A DNA stretch of 64,000 nucleotides from Scilla litardierei (lineage: Eukaryota; Streptophyta; Magnoliopsida; Asparagales; Asparagaceae). The DNA is taken from contig CM061141.1 in the NCBI GenBank assembly GCA_030789695.1, positions 319,116,452 to 319,180,451 of the forward strand, read 5' to 3'. Positions within the stretch are counted from its first letter, which is position 1, and each line of letters opens with the position of its first letter. Under the pieces are notes generated by a model. It saw only the letters and a program-made list of their open reading frames with translations, was not told where the DNA came from and did not search any database. A program made the position numbers and the translations under genes. Shown piece after piece: positions 36,660 through 47,911 of the stretch.

Positions 36660-38480
36660 AATGTTGTTTAGTTACGCTATTGTAGATTGATTGTTGAGCA
36701 CCATTATGCTTAGTTGTATGCTTGAAGTAAGAAATTTAGAAACTAAATGTTCATCTGTTAGCTTACACATCAATGACCTGAATTTATATTTGAAAAGAGA
36801 AATTAGATAAGTTGTTGGATAGGCTGAGAGAAAAAATGCTTATTGTTTAGATGCAAATTGATTATTTCGAGGGCACCATTTACAGGCAAGCACCTTGAAT
36901 TAAAGGCATTTTCTAATAAAGAAATTAGAATTTTATATGTATATATCAACTTTTTGAAGGGAGGAAGGTCGTAAACAGAAGTGTTTGTTAAAAAAAGGGA
37001 GGTGCTATTGTGAAAATTTTATAAGCAGGCTATTAAACACACACGCATATTTGTATACACCAACATGTCAACTTCTCTACGATTGTACCTTCATTCAGAT
37101 TTCCATATGAATGCATTCATGTCAATAGTATTCATTTCAAATTTCCATATCTGTGACCTGGAACATATACTTCAGTTCAGATGGAGAAATGGCAGCGATT
37201 TGCGACTCCACATCAATGTTCTAGAACTTAAATAGTTATATAGACACAATGCTCATTGACAACAGTAATATATGTGACTATATAGTTTCCTCATAATTTA
37301 TGACACTAACGAAACCGGATAAAAGATAGGACATAAACAGGCACCTAGGGAGATGTCTTAGTGGGAGAAATATTTTAAAGTTCCTTGGCTTCGCATTATT
37401 TAGTTGCAAGGGGGTTCCTTATGTTTTTAAATTCTCAATTCAGTGTGATTAAAAGATAGGTATATGAAGACTGGCTTTATTGGTAGACAAAAGCTTGACG
37501 TTTTCCAAATTCCAGCTTATTCAATAACTTTGTAAGTTCGTTCTGACCGAATAGTGAACATTTCATGGGTTACTTGAATTGTTTGTAGTTTTTTTTAAGA
37601 AAAGGGATGGAAATGTAACACTGCCATAACTGGTATACTCCTTCAAAAAGTGGAAGTACTCCAATACAGATCCCGGCCTCCTGGTTAAAACAAGCATCTC
37701 GGCCTCTTGGTTAAAACAGGAGGATCCAAAGCAATAAACTGTATTATGTGTTATATGATCACCTCCTTTTATATAAAATTTTATATAAAATAGTAAGTAC
37801 ATTTCTGAACCTTGCTCTAAATTCTGGTACTTTTATATTGCAATTCTACTTCAATGTTGTTGTCATCAGCTTACAAATTTTTGTACTTGGTCCTCTGGAT
37901 TCCGGTTCTTTAGTTCAGTATAATCTTTTATTTGGATTATTCGTGCAATATACTCCTTCAATGTTGTTTTCATCAGCCCATTGCATAAATGCTTGGCCAG
38001 CATGCAGTGTGAAAATATATGTTGGCATCTGAGTCATGCTAAAACGTAGCAATTAAAACATCATTGGAAATAACATCCCTGGAAATAACATCCCTCATGT
38101 CATAACCTTTGGATGTATTCATAACTTTGGCACCTAGATGGAGTCAACAATTTAGACTTCCCTATGTAATTGTGGAAATATACATTTCAATGTTTTGACA
38201 CAATATACCATATACTCAATTATCTTTGTACGTCAATCCTAATAATCCTTTGTGGCATCTTTGACTAGACAATATAAGATCCCTAATCAAGCCATTGTAA
38301 CAAACCTTTTTAAGATGCACGAAGAAAACAATGTGGTAAACCATCATGTTGCACCATTGAATTTGTTAAGTCTGGTGAATAGAAGCATGTGGATGAAGCT
38401 TATGTTGTTATTAGGCAATTCTTCCCTTTTTGGATTTTATTTTTTTAATAGGCACCGATAGAACTTTGTTTGTCTTTTAT
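36660..38480. other. Non-coding stretch within the Helitron
   Basis: AT-rich, intron-like DNA. I see several T-rich and GT/AG-rich tracts, and a frame at 38252-38461 without a recognisable domain. An ATATAAAATTTTATATAAAAT repeat lies near 37770. No gene is supported. Confidence 0.5.
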
Positions 38481-38489
38481 TATCTGGGT

Positions 38490-38994
38490 TTTCATGGAAA
38501 TTTGCTATGGTATCTTCTACCCCCGAAAAGAAAGTTTCATGGAAATTTACGAGAATAAGCCTATAATCTTCTATCCCCTTCTTATGAGAACCCTTATGAG
38601 AATCCTTCTAGGTTTGATCGTGAGATTGGGGGTTATTTATTTTGATGATAATTATATAGGTGGTTATGGATTTGGGCATGAGGCTGGAGGTTATGTGCCT
38701 GGGGACGGGGTTTATGCTTATGATAGGGGGGAAGGCGGAGCCTTATGGGGCTAGGGGAACTAGGGGTTTGGTAGGACTTCGTCTCACAAATTCGAGTTCT
38801 TGGGTGAAGTTTGATGATTATGGGAGGTCTCTGGGGTAGGGGCCAGCCTTGGGTGTGATGGAGCAGCCCAAGATTGTGGGGGTGGTGCCAAAGATAGGGA
38901 GTCAGCATGATGTGAAGAATGGGGTACAGAAGTTCCGGGTCAAGTTCCTGTCGGAGGGAGGAAGTGTGAACTCCACCGATGTCCTTTGCCAAGG
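38490..38994 (+). pseudogene. FREE1/FYVE1-like first-exon fragment (captured)
   Basis: The plus strand, over several frames, reads Y-E-N-P-Y-E-N-P-S-R-F-D-R-E-I-G-G-Y; then G-G-Y-G-F-G-H-E-A-G-G-Y and D-G-V-Y-A-Y; then A-E-P-Y-G-A-R-G-T; then K-F-D-D-Y-G-R-S; and finally D-V-K-N-G-V-Q-K-F-R-V-K-F-L-S-E-G-G and T-D-V-L-C-Q. This order matches, from memory, the glycine/tyrosine-rich N-terminal half of FREE1 (FYVE1), the plant-specific ESCRT component for endosomal sorting. The end at GCCAAG|GTTGAA fits an exon boundary. At least three frameshifts and internal stops break it, and the FYVE zinc finger is absent. A 123-residue antisense frame at 38633-39004 is a shadow. Confidence 0.68.
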
Positions 38995-38999
38995 TTGAA

Positions 39000-40168
39000 T
39001 TCAAAATAAAGAACTCATTATATTTTGCAAGTTACATTTGATTAACATTGGGATCTAAATATGTAGTTTTATTTTTCTGTTGATTAGGGTAAGTTAATTT
39101 TTTTGGTTAATAACTGTTGTTTTACACTCTTAAGAGTGAAGTTTTAATTATTTAAGTTTATGCGAGGATTGCTAACTCCATGCTAACATGCTATATAATG
39201 GTTCACTTCTAATTTTTTTGCGAAATATTTCACAAGATGGTGTCTTGCAAGTTTTGTTACTTGGGCAATATTGATGTTCCAATCAAGTACTAATGGTGAT
39301 AGTACTAATGGATGAATATAGCTCAAGGGAGAATGTGAAGATGGAGATGCACAAGAATGATATGAGAGATGACAAGAAATTATAACAGTTGCATTATTGA
39401 AGGAAAGATGAAGGAAAGATAATTTAGATGCTAAGGGTCATGTTCTATGATTTAAGGGGGATATTAGTCATGATCTTGTAATTATTTTGGAAGGTTAGTG
39501 ACGACTATAAAGTGTCAGGATAGACCTATGGCAATACAGATGAAGGTTATGGGAATGAACTTTGTAAATCTATATGTAAATACAACTGAGTTATCAAGTT
39601 TCCACTCTCCAATCCGTGGGTGATAAAAAAATTGCAACTTTTTTGGATTCGAAGGCAAGCAAAAATTCTGTTTTTAATTGTTTCTTGATGAGGTTTGAAA
39701 AAGGAAAATTTAAGGCGAAAGGTTGGCAATTCAGAGTTTTATGCGGAGAAAACTAATAGATTCGATACAAATCCAGGCCAAATGTCATGGTAGTTAAAGT
39801 AAGCTGCAACTTGGATAGTCTAAAGACAGTGTTCTTCAAGTCTATATGTAGAGTTAAGTGACACAATTATTTATTTTTTACATCATAGAGAATTTGTCTA
39901 AACAATGGGGGAAGATGAACTAAATTTGTCTAATTTTTTTTTGGGGAAATATAAATTTTGGGGACTCATTTTTGTGGGGAATTAAATAAACAATTGGGGA
40001 ATTGAATTCTCTGTAGTGAACTAATTTTAGGGGAACTTAAAATTTTAAAGTTTTGTGGGAACTATATTCTTTGGGGTACACTAAATTTTGGGAAAACTAA
40101 GATTTTGAGCGGAATCTAATAATTATTGTGTTTTATTCAAGATTTTGAGGGGGGAGTATTTTAAATGA
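39000..40168. other. AT-rich 3' part of the Helitron
   Basis: No gene is seen. From about 39900 to 40150 the sequence repeats a loose theme of GGGGAA(C/T) plus TAAATTTTGGGG many times, a degenerate low-complexity zone just inside the 3' hairpin. Confidence 0.5.
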
Positions 40169-40169
40169 A

Positions 40170-40200
40170 CCGTGCCCTTGGGGCACGGGTTATGACTAGT
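40170..40200 (+). mobile_element. Helitron 3' terminus: hairpin plus CTAG|T
   Basis: CCGTGCCC (40170-40177), loop TTG, GGGCACGG (40181-40188), then GTTATGA and CTAG (40196-40199), followed by T. An 8-bp GC stem a few bases before CTRR, with a T next, is the diagnostic end of plant Helitrons. Confidence 0.8.
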
Positions 40201-41640
40201 GCATTCATAATATGCGGCCACGAGCTAGAGGACAAAAAACTTGAGAAGCAGAATAGTGTAATTGCAACTAGCTGGACTTTGAAGACTCTAGTAAAAGGAT
40301 CAAACCATGTCCAATACTAGCTCAGTTGGCGGTCTAGATATTGTGGTATATTCATTTGAAAAAAAATATTATGCCAGTTTGAGCAGCCAGTGTTTCCATA
40401 GTGCCTTCAGTTGCCTAGGCTGCCCATTTGCTGCCGAATCAAGGTGCCTTGAGTTGGGAGTTCATTGGTCTTGTGTCTTTGGCCATAGTAAATGGATAAA
40501 GATGGGAAGCCTTCTGGTGGGAATCCAAATGGAGTCAAGATAATATTTTAATATTTGATTTAATTTACTTTTTATAGGCTTTAAGCCCTTTTAGAATTCT
40601 AGTATTTGAGTTTTTTCAGAGTTTCCTTTTAAATGTGTTTTAGTCTTTTTGAGTTTTCTATTCTAATAAACTCTTTTATTATATTTAGGTGTATTTATTT
40701 GAGAATGTTTAAGAATTTGAGTGTGAATCAAATTAGTTTTTATTTTGCACACACATATGTTTGCCTCTTGAAATTTTAAGCTTGTGAGACACGAGAGTGT
40801 GCTTGGTTGTTGGGTGTGATGTCTGAAAAAACTACACCTGCGAGGCATTGGAGTCGGTGATTGTTCAGATCTCTGGGATGCGAGGCCCGGAAAAGCTTAT
40901 CACCCTAGATTAGTTCTTTCCCTTGTTTCCTACCACATCCTTTTCCATTCCGTTCCACATCACCATTTTTAAATAACACTTCTTGCCTAGAGACAATGTA
41001 TACATTTTTTGGCTGGCTGTGAGAGAGTGACTCGTTAGCCTAAAGGTCTCAAAAATGGAGAGCCATTGGCCAGGAAAATATGTATCAACCTTTCAGGAAA
41101 TTTTGGGATTCATTTGTTGGCCATAGAAAAACACTACAGCAACCTTCATAGAGCTTCGAGCAACAAGTCGGTGGATTGTTGAATATGTGAAGATGGATGG
41201 CATACAAAGGGCACGAGACCTAGTAGATTAACTGATCGATTTTGTACGTTCTTTGATTTGGTGAACATTGTCAAACTCAGGCGGCAAGCTTAATTGCTGG
41301 AGTGAGTACAGACTATGAATGTTGGTATTTCTTTGAATCATATTGCAGTCCAGGCGTAGCATAAGGGAGGGAAATTTGGCAAGGTAAGGGACATGAGTGT
41401 TTTAATGAAATGTAATTGAAGACAACTCAGGCAAGGAGCGCAGCCTTTACCCCGAATGCTAATAATAGTAACTACACTAATATTAATCTCTGAGATTTGT
41501 TTATGAGATAAACAGTGGAATCATGTCCTAATGGGCCAAATCTGAACTTCACTAGACCATCAAATATACATATCAGACAACGAGCAAGATAACCCAATCA
41601 AGTTTGAACCCGCATGCTTGAACTTTTACCATGTGCATCA
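40201..41640. other. Intergenic stretch with LTR-like remnant
   Basis: About 40556-40990 has the look of an old solo LTR: a T-rich U3-like part with TTCTATTCTAATAAACTC, then a GC-richer part with GAGGCATTGGAGTCGG and CGAGGCCCGGAAAAGC. No paired LTR, target duplication or coding sequence was found. From 41000 to 41640 I see nothing I can name. A TAGCTCAGTTGGC at 40319 resembles a tRNA A box by chance. Confidence 0.3.
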
Positions 41641-41662
41641 TTATCGTTCTTGAATTTGTGAA

Positions 41663-42033
41663 TTCAGATATATACTGTGGTGGATAGAAGTCAAATGGAT
41701 CACTTTGTTCATACAGCTAAAGGAGTCAATGGATACTATGACCCGATGTTGTCTCTTCATAACAATTTAAAGAAACAACTGGAGTCATTGTTGGTCAAGG
41801 TTTCTACATTCTCTCCTTTCCTCGCTAACTTTTCTTCTCGATGTCATTTATTTGCCATAGTTTATCTGTTAATACATTTCCTTGTTAACAGTTTAATGCT
41901 TCGCTAGCTAATCTAGAAGAATCACCATTATGTCAGTTTAGAGATGCTGAAGATATTCTCACGAAATCAAGAAAGGATTCTTCGAGTTGGCATGGAAAGA
42001 TTGCTGAATCTCTTGATGATCATTGATCAAGGT
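41663..42033 (+). pseudogene. Two-exon gene fragment, unrecognised
   Basis: Exon-like part 1 follows TGTGAATTCAG at about 41668 and reads S-Q-M-D-H-F-V-H-T-A-K-G-V-N-G-Y-Y-D-P then L-K-K-Q-L-E-S-L-L-V-K, ending at AAG|GTTTCT near 41800. Part 2 follows CTTGTTAACAG near 41891 and reads F-N-A-S-L-A-N-L-E-E-S-P then C-Q-F-R-D-A-E-D-I-L-T-K-S-R-K, continuing to a stop at D-D-H. The frame is kept across the intron, and the composition suggests a helical or coiled-coil protein. I do not recognise the family. It is outside the Helitron end and may be part of the original locus. Confidence 0.4.
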
Positions 42034-42675
42034 CTAATTTGTGCTAGCGAGGTATCATCAGTCATCACATTATGATTCATCTCCCTTCTTACATTTATTT
42101 TAATTATGTCTTTTATCAATAAAATTTGTTGATAGTGGTGCTTAACTCTGTTTGTGCCTTTTATCAAGGTCTAATTTACAAGTTTGCAGGTTGTGATAGT
42201 GCAAGACTGATTAAACCCCATAATATTTTAGCTTATAACTGAAAATATATATTTGCTGTTGGAAACCATATTTATCTCTGATCCAATATGTAAAGCAAGG
42301 GATCATATGAATACACATTTTCAAACGCATATGCAAGTGCAATTTGGAAAACTACGAGTAACTTTTAGAATATTAGAGCAGAACATCTTGTCTTCTGATT
42401 GGTGTGCTTGGTTCTTATTGTTGCAACTTTAGTTAGTTTAGGTGCAGTATGACAGCAACAGTGCTCTTTAGTTCCAAATAAAATAGCTCCTGGTGTTTTT
42501 CTTAATGCATCAGCAATTACAATTGCATTCCTTCTTAAGTGAATGGTCGTATTCTCTTAATCCGTATGCCAGTGCCTCACAATGGGCTGGGATAATCCTT
42601 TTTCGGTGCCCCACTTACAACCTAAACTGCACCAACCAACCAACCAATAAAATTTATCTAATCCTATGCTAGACA
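42034..42675. other. Intron-like sequence before the copia insertion
   Basis: AT-rich, no coding signal. It contains TGCCTCACAATGGGCTGGGATAATCC, a phrase common in plant introns and repeats, and a short CCAACCAACCAACC run. It ends at AGACA, the left target duplication of the next element. Confidence 0.5.
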
Positions 42676-43714
42676 TGTTGGGAAAATCCGACACTATCAA
42701 ACAACACCTAAGTGTGCACATCGGAATATATGAAATAATATGTCGCCAACTAAATCAATACAGAGTTAGGATCTTGGATGAATCATGAGAAGCACAAGAA
42801 AAATCACCACACAATCAAGCCACGTAATCACACAAAGAGACAAGATTTATACTGGATCGGCCCAACCTATGGTCTACGTCCAGTCTTCCGTTGTTACGAC
42901 TTTCACTAGATTAGAGATGTTAATTTAGAGAATACACCGACTACCAATCTCCTTCAATACAATATGTATGCCTTCTCGACAAAATAACTCTAGCACTCTA
43001 ACAATTACAATGTCTCATGCACATACCCAATGGAGAGATCTTACCAGAGTCTCTAGAACACGGAATACTTCTCTCCCAATGAATCTTCACAATTCTCCGT
43101 CGCGAAAACCTTAGCCTTTTCTCGCCTCGCCATCGCGTGTGAATCTCTTGGTATTTATATGATAGAAACAATCCCTAGGGTAGAAGGGGAGCGTTTTCTA
43201 TCATGTCCATCCGATTAAATCCCTTTGAAAATCAACGGTCGAGATTAGAAGCTCAAATCTGGCCGTTCTAGGGTTTCTGGGCATCGGCACGGTCGAGCCG
43301 CATATCCCAAGGGCTGTGCGCCAATCTGCTACTGAAAAACAGAGTTGCTGAAGTGCACGAGCATAGCACGGATGGTTGCATGGCCGTGGACCAATCCGCG
43401 ATCGTAAAACAGAAAGCTGCTGAAGTGCACGGGCATAGCACGGATGGCTGCACGACCGTGCACCAATCCGCGACTGTAAAACAGAAAGCTGCTGAAGTGC
43501 ACGGGCACCGCACGGACTGATGCACAGCCGTGCACCAATCTGCGACCGTAAAACAGAGAGCTACTGAAGTGCACGTGCACAACAAGGACGGCTGCATGAC
43601 CGTGCCACAAATCTGCGTAAGTCACTTGATATGTATTCTGACACGCACGACCGTGCTAAGACACACACGGCCGTGTCAACCTCCCAGATTCTAAGATTGA
43701 AGCATAAACCAACA
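42676..43714 (-). repeat. 3' LTR of TNT1-like element (left)
   Basis: TGTTGG...CCAACA ends, 1039 bp. It includes about four copies of a 72-bp tandem repeat (GCACGGATGGCTGCACGACC type) between about 43330 and 43620, more than in the partner LTR. Confidence 0.88.
43366..43620. repeat. 72-bp tandem repeat in LTR
   Basis: Units start near 43366, 43438 and 43510, with a partial unit after that. Each carries GTGCACCAATC, GTAAAACAGA and CTGAAGTGCACG. Because 72 is divisible by three, antisense frames stay open through it and look like repeat proteins. They are artefacts. Confidence 0.85.
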
Positions 43715-43861
43715 AACTCTACCCTGCTTCAAACTTCGTCAGCAACCATGTCATACTCAAGTTCTACACAACAATTCTACCCAGATACCAAACATCTCTA
43801 CATAGATCTAGAATTTACGAAATCTTATGACAACAGAAAAACATCAATCACTCACCTTGTG

Positions 43862-44673
43862 TAGATCAAGCTCAGGCAATGCCTTATCTTGACCGCGGGA
43901 ACAACCTTCGTGAGCATATCTGCAGGATTGTGATCTGTCGAGACCTTCTCCAGTGCTATCACATTCTTCTCTTCTTGAAGGAAGAAGTCCCGCACTTATA
44001 TGTACTTGGTCCTCGAACTGTAGGCCCGTTGCTCTGCCAAGTGGATTGCGCTCTGACTGTCTCAATAAACCTTTGTCACTTCTTGCGGTATACCCAAGTC
44101 TCTTAGTAGACTCATCAGGTACTTGCCTTCCTTGATCGCCTCAACTGCAGCTATCAGTTCCGTCTCTGTAGTTGACAGTGCTACAATGGACTGAAGGACT
44201 GAACTTCATGACATCGAGGCAGTGCCCAAAGTAAACACATACCAAGTTGTAGATCTCCTTCCATCTCTATCACCTGCATAATCTGAATAACAGAATTCAG
44301 ATATCACGAACCCATCTCCCTTGTCGAAACACAAACCTACGCTGGTCGTTTCCTTCAGATATTTCAGTATCCATTTTACAGCCTGCCAGTGTTCCTTTCC
44401 TGGATTTGCCATGTATTAGCTGATGACTCCAACTGCCTGGGCTAAGTATGGACGTGTACACACCATAACATACATCAAACTTCCCATGTCGCTAGCATAG
44501 GGGACTGTAGAGATGTAGCGTGCCTCCTTGTCGGTGCTAGGTGACAGTCTCACAGAAAGCTGAAAGTGAGCTCCTAGCGGTGTGGTGACAAGCTTCGCCT
44601 TCTCCATTCCATAGCATACTAGGACTTTCTTTATGTAGCCCTCCTGGCTGACTCTGGGCAGGAACCTCACCAT
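43862..44673 (-). pseudogene. Copia pol remnant: end of RT and RNase H
   Basis: The minus strand reads S-Q-E-G-Y-I-K-K-V-L, Y-A-S-D-M-G-S-L-M-Y-V-M-V-C-T-R-P and P-G-K-E-H-W-Q-A-V-K-W-I-L-K-Y-L-K, then Y-S-D-Y-A-G-D-R-D-G-R-R-S-T and S-T-T-E-T-E-L. These are the thumb/connection and RNase H parts of a TNT1-type polyprotein, including the first RNase H aspartate. Upstream sequence jumps straight from the integrase C-terminal tail (ends 44706) to this point, so the palm with Y-V-D-D is deleted. Several frameshifts follow. Confidence 0.8.
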
Positions 44674-44705
44674 GAGTCTGAATCTGATCTGTCTGTATCT
44701 GCTCT

Positions 44706-46067
44706 TTAAACAATCTGGTCCTGGCCTGTCTCAGCATCTCTTGTCTCTAACTCCAGGGTAGGTGGCTTGACCTTAGCGTCGACCTCCTTAGGCCTATGTC
44801 CACCATTCGAATGAGTCATCTCTGGCCTGACCATCGACAACTCATCAAATGTGACATGCCTACTAGTGAATGTCTTCTTGGACACATGATCAAGCAACCT
44901 GCATCCCTGTACTCCCTCTTGATATCCAAACAAGATGGCCTTTCTGGCCCTCGAATCTAGATTGTCCTTTTGCAAAGCATAGGCAGAACATCTAAATATC
45001 CTCAAGTAAGAGTAATCACCAGTCTTACCTGTCCATACATCCTCAGGAATTTTGAAACTGATCGTCGATGATGGTAGTCTGTTCACGAGATGCACGGCGG
45101 TAGACTCAGCTTCAACCGAGTATTCCTTAGGAAGTCCAACAGTAAGACTCAAGCATCCGCACTTCTCCATCAGTGAACCTTTCAACCTCTCTGCAGCACT
45201 ATTTTACTGTGGATCTTCAGGCGTAGTGTAATGCCGTAAAATACCCTGAGATCTGCAGAAGTCTTTGAACACACTCGAGGTGTACTCATCACCATTGTCT
45301 GATCTTAAAATCTTGACGGCTCTCCATGTCTGCTTTTCAACAAAGGCTCTCGAAGCCTTAAACTTCTCAAAGACTTGATCTTTTGATTTCATCAGATAGA
45401 TCCACACCTTCATCGAGAAATCATCAATGAAGGACACACAATACTTTGCTCCTCCAATAGTAGGTACATAAGTTGACCCCTATACATTTGGATGTATATA
45501 ATCAAGTGGCTCTTTGCTGCTATGCTCTGCGGTCCCAGAGCGTGTCTTTGTCAGCTTTCCTTTTACACAATTCTCGCAGAACTTCAATCTCTCCTCTTTG
45601 GCATGTATCAGCTTCCTTTTGCGAAGCGCATTCAATGGCTTCTCACTTGGATGTCCAAGGCGAACATGCCATATCTTAGCTGATTCTTCACCACCTGTGC
45701 CTTGAGAGATGCTAGCCTCACCCTCAACGGTGTGCCCTTGCAGTGCATATAAGTTCTGTATTCTCTTTCCTTTCATCACGATAAGAGAACCATTGGACAC
45801 CTTTAATAGATCATCTTCTATCACCGTCCTGCACCTAAGTCATACTAAAGCTTCAATAGATATCAGACTCTTTTTCAAGTCTGGTATATGACACACATCT
45901 GTAAGTGTCCGGATGATCCAATCATACATTTTGATTCGTACCTCTCCTACATCCACTGTCTTGCATGTCATATTGTTCCCCATCAGAATGTTGCCGCCTT
46001 CTCTGGAACTATATGAACTGAACCAACTCCTGTGAGGTGTCATATGGAAAGAACATCTCGAATCCAA
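44706..46067 (-). pseudogene. Copia pol remnant: protease and integrase
   Basis: In minus order there is a protease scrap L-D-S-R-C-S-F-H-M-T, where the usual D-S-G is changed to D-S-R (about 46060). The pre-integrase zinc motif follows as W-H-V-R-L-G-H-P and C-E-N-C-V-K-G-K (45580-45670). The integrase core then reads F-I-D-D-F-S-M-K-V-W-I-Y-L-M-K-S and R-S-D-N-G-D-E-Y (45204-45437). An in-frame stop falls at the Q-N-G-V-A-E-R position (reads Q-stop-N-S-A-A-E-R). The integrase C-terminal part L-V-N-R-L-P-S-S and Y-L-R-I-F-R-C-S-A-Y continues to 44706. It is not functional. Confidence 0.85.
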
Positions 46068-46189
46068 AAGCTATGAGACCCCTAGGTATCCCGATGCGGT
46101 CGTCATTAGAATCTCACCATCATCATTACTTTTGCTACTGATTCCCACTGAGGCAGGACGAGAAGCTTCATCCTTGCCTTTTCCATTCT

Positions 46190-46937
46190 TCTTTAGCTTG
46201 GGGTAGTCTTGTTTCCAATGTTCTGTCTCCTTGCACAAATGACATCTGTCTCTGCACCCTCTTGGCTTAGATCTAGAACGACCATTGTCCTTCCTAAAAC
46301 CATGGCTGTCTCTGGAATCCTGACGTCCCTTGATGAAGAGTGCATCCCCTTGATCACCACCTTCTCGAGAGGTTACTTTGACATGAAAAACCTCAGAGTG
46401 TATTGCGGACTCTACCTCCAGAGTTAAGAATCATGTCCATATAACATGGACCTCACCAATGGGTCGAAATCATCCATCAAAGAACATAGCAATATCCTTG
46501 CTAGCTGTTCATCCTCGATGTTCACCCCCATACTCCGCAAGTCAGACACAATCTTCGTGAAAGCTTCAATGTGATCCTTGACGTGGGCTCCCTCTCTCAT
46601 TTTCAGCACATAATTGTTGCATCAAATACAACCTGCTCGTCAGATTCTTCTTTGCATAGAGCGCCTCCAGCTTCTTCCAAAGCTTCTCCGCAGTAGCCTC
46701 CTCAGACACCTTTCTGAGCACTTCTTCTGAAAGTGATAACTGCAGTACACTCAACACTGTTCGCTCCATCTCTGCTTTCTGAGCCTCTGTGACCTCCTTG
46801 TTAAAACTGTCTTTCTCAAAGACAATTTGTGAATAACCATCTATCATAAGAAAGGTCTTCATCTTTAGTATCCAAAGATTGAAGTCATTTCTTCTCGTGA
46901 ACTTGTCCACCTTGAACGATGTGGTAGACGAAGACAT
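46190..46937 (-). pseudogene. Copia gag remnant
   Basis: A methionine at 46937 starts a TNT1-like gag: K-F-T-R-R-N-D-F-N-L-W-I-L-K-M-K and A-E-K-L-W-K-K-L-E-A-L-Y, then L-Y-L-M-Q-Q-L. A frame break near 46600 precedes H-I-E-A-F-T-K-I-V-S-D-L. A zinc knuckle near 46210-46260 reads C-H-L-C-K-E-T-E-H-W-K-Q-D-Y-P, with tyrosine in place of the last cysteine, so metal binding is probably lost. Confidence 0.85.
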
Positions 46938-46975
46938 CTTGATTCATTCTCCTCACTAGTAGTTTTGATACCACT

Positions 46976-47906
46976 TGTTGGGAAAATCTGATACAATATC
47001 AAACAATACCTAATGTGCACACCGAAATATATGAAATAATGTGTCGCCAACTAAACCAATGCAGAGTTAGGATCTTGGATTTATCATAAGAAGCACAAGG
47101 AAAACCACCACATAATCAAGCCAAACAATCACACAAAGAGACAAGATTTATATTGGTTCGGCCCAACCTATGTTCTACGTCCAGTCTTCCGTTGTCACGG
47201 CTTCCACTAGATCAGAGATGTTAATTTAGAGAACACACCGACTACCAATCTCCTCCAATATAATATGTATGCATTCTCGATAAAATAACTCCAGCCCCCT
47301 AACAATTACAATATCTCGTGCACACACCCAATGGAGAGAATCTTACCAGATTCTCTAGAATAAGGAATACTTCTCTCCCAAAGCTTGTAGTCACCTTCTT
47401 CTTGAAGACGCAAGGAATCTTCACAATTCTTCGTTGCGAAAACCTTAGTCTTTTTCTCGCCTTGCTGTCGCGTGTGAATCTCTTGGTATTTATATGATAG
47501 AAACAATCCTTAAGGTAGAAGGGGGCGTTTTCTATCGTGTTCATCCGATTAAACCCCTTTGGAAATTAACTTTCGAGATTAGAAGCTCAAATCTGGCCGT
47601 TCTAGGGTTTCTGGGCATCGGCACGGTCGTGCCGCATATCCGAACGGCCGTCGCCAATTTGCGACTGGAAAACAGAGAGCTGCTGAAGTGCACGAGCATT
47701 GCACGGATGGCTGCACGATCGTGCACCAATCTGTGACCGTAAAACAGAGAGATACTGAAGTGCACAGGCACGGCACAGCCGATTGCACGGTCGTGCCTCA
47801 AATTTGCGAAAGTCACTCGATATGTCTTTTGACACGCACGACCGTGCTAAGACACAGATGGCCGTGTCAACCTCCCATATTCGAAGATTGAAGTATAAAC
47901 CAACAA
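46976..47906 (-). repeat. 5' LTR of TNT1-like element (right)
   Basis: About 930 bp, TGTTGG...CCAACA, diverged from the left LTR by many substitutions and about 110 bp of indels, including fewer 72-bp repeat units. This divergence points to an old insertion. It is followed by AGACA. Confidence 0.88.
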
Positions 47907-47911
47907 AGACA

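Larger units (their letters stand above)
33829..40199 (+). mobile_element. Probable gene-capturing Helitron
   Basis: The 3' end is seen directly: a GC hairpin followed 7 bases later by CTAG and a T, the classic Helitron ending. The 5' end is inferred. Body homology ends at 33827 and is followed by A|TC, matching the A|T insertion rule, but a TC start is weak evidence by itself. The 6.4-kb interior has no RepHel helicase and carries scraps of at least three unrelated plant genes, all in the plus orientation: a PB1-like domain, a type-B response-regulator receiver and a FREE1-like exon. That is how gene-capturing non-autonomous Helitrons look. There is no target-site duplication, as expected for rolling-circle insertion. 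Confidence 0.6.
42676..47906 (-). mobile_element. Decayed TNT1-like Ty1/copia retrotransposon
   Basis: Long terminal repeats beginning TGTTGGGAAAATC and ending ACCAACA lie at both ends (about 42676-43714 and 46976-47906). AGACA is present just outside both (42671-42675; 47907-47911), consistent with a 5-bp target duplication if the LTR includes one extra A. Next to the right LTR the minus strand reads AGTGGTATCAAAAC, a variant of the initiator-methionine tRNA primer site. Gag, protease and integrase fragments in copia order run right to left, with many stops. The reverse-transcriptase core is missing, so the element is dead. Confidence 0.88.

Noticed and set aside
38633..39004. 123-residue minus-strand frame
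   Set aside because: It is the antisense shadow of the FREE1-like plus-strand exon.
40317..40332. tRNA A-box-like sequence TAGCTCAGTTGGC
   Set aside because: No B box, acceptor stem or anticodon arm follows within tRNA length.
43268..43625. Antisense frames of 98-109 residues with internal repeats in the TNT1-like LTR
   Set aside because: Produced by a 72-bp tandem repeat, whose length is a multiple of three; not a repeat protein.
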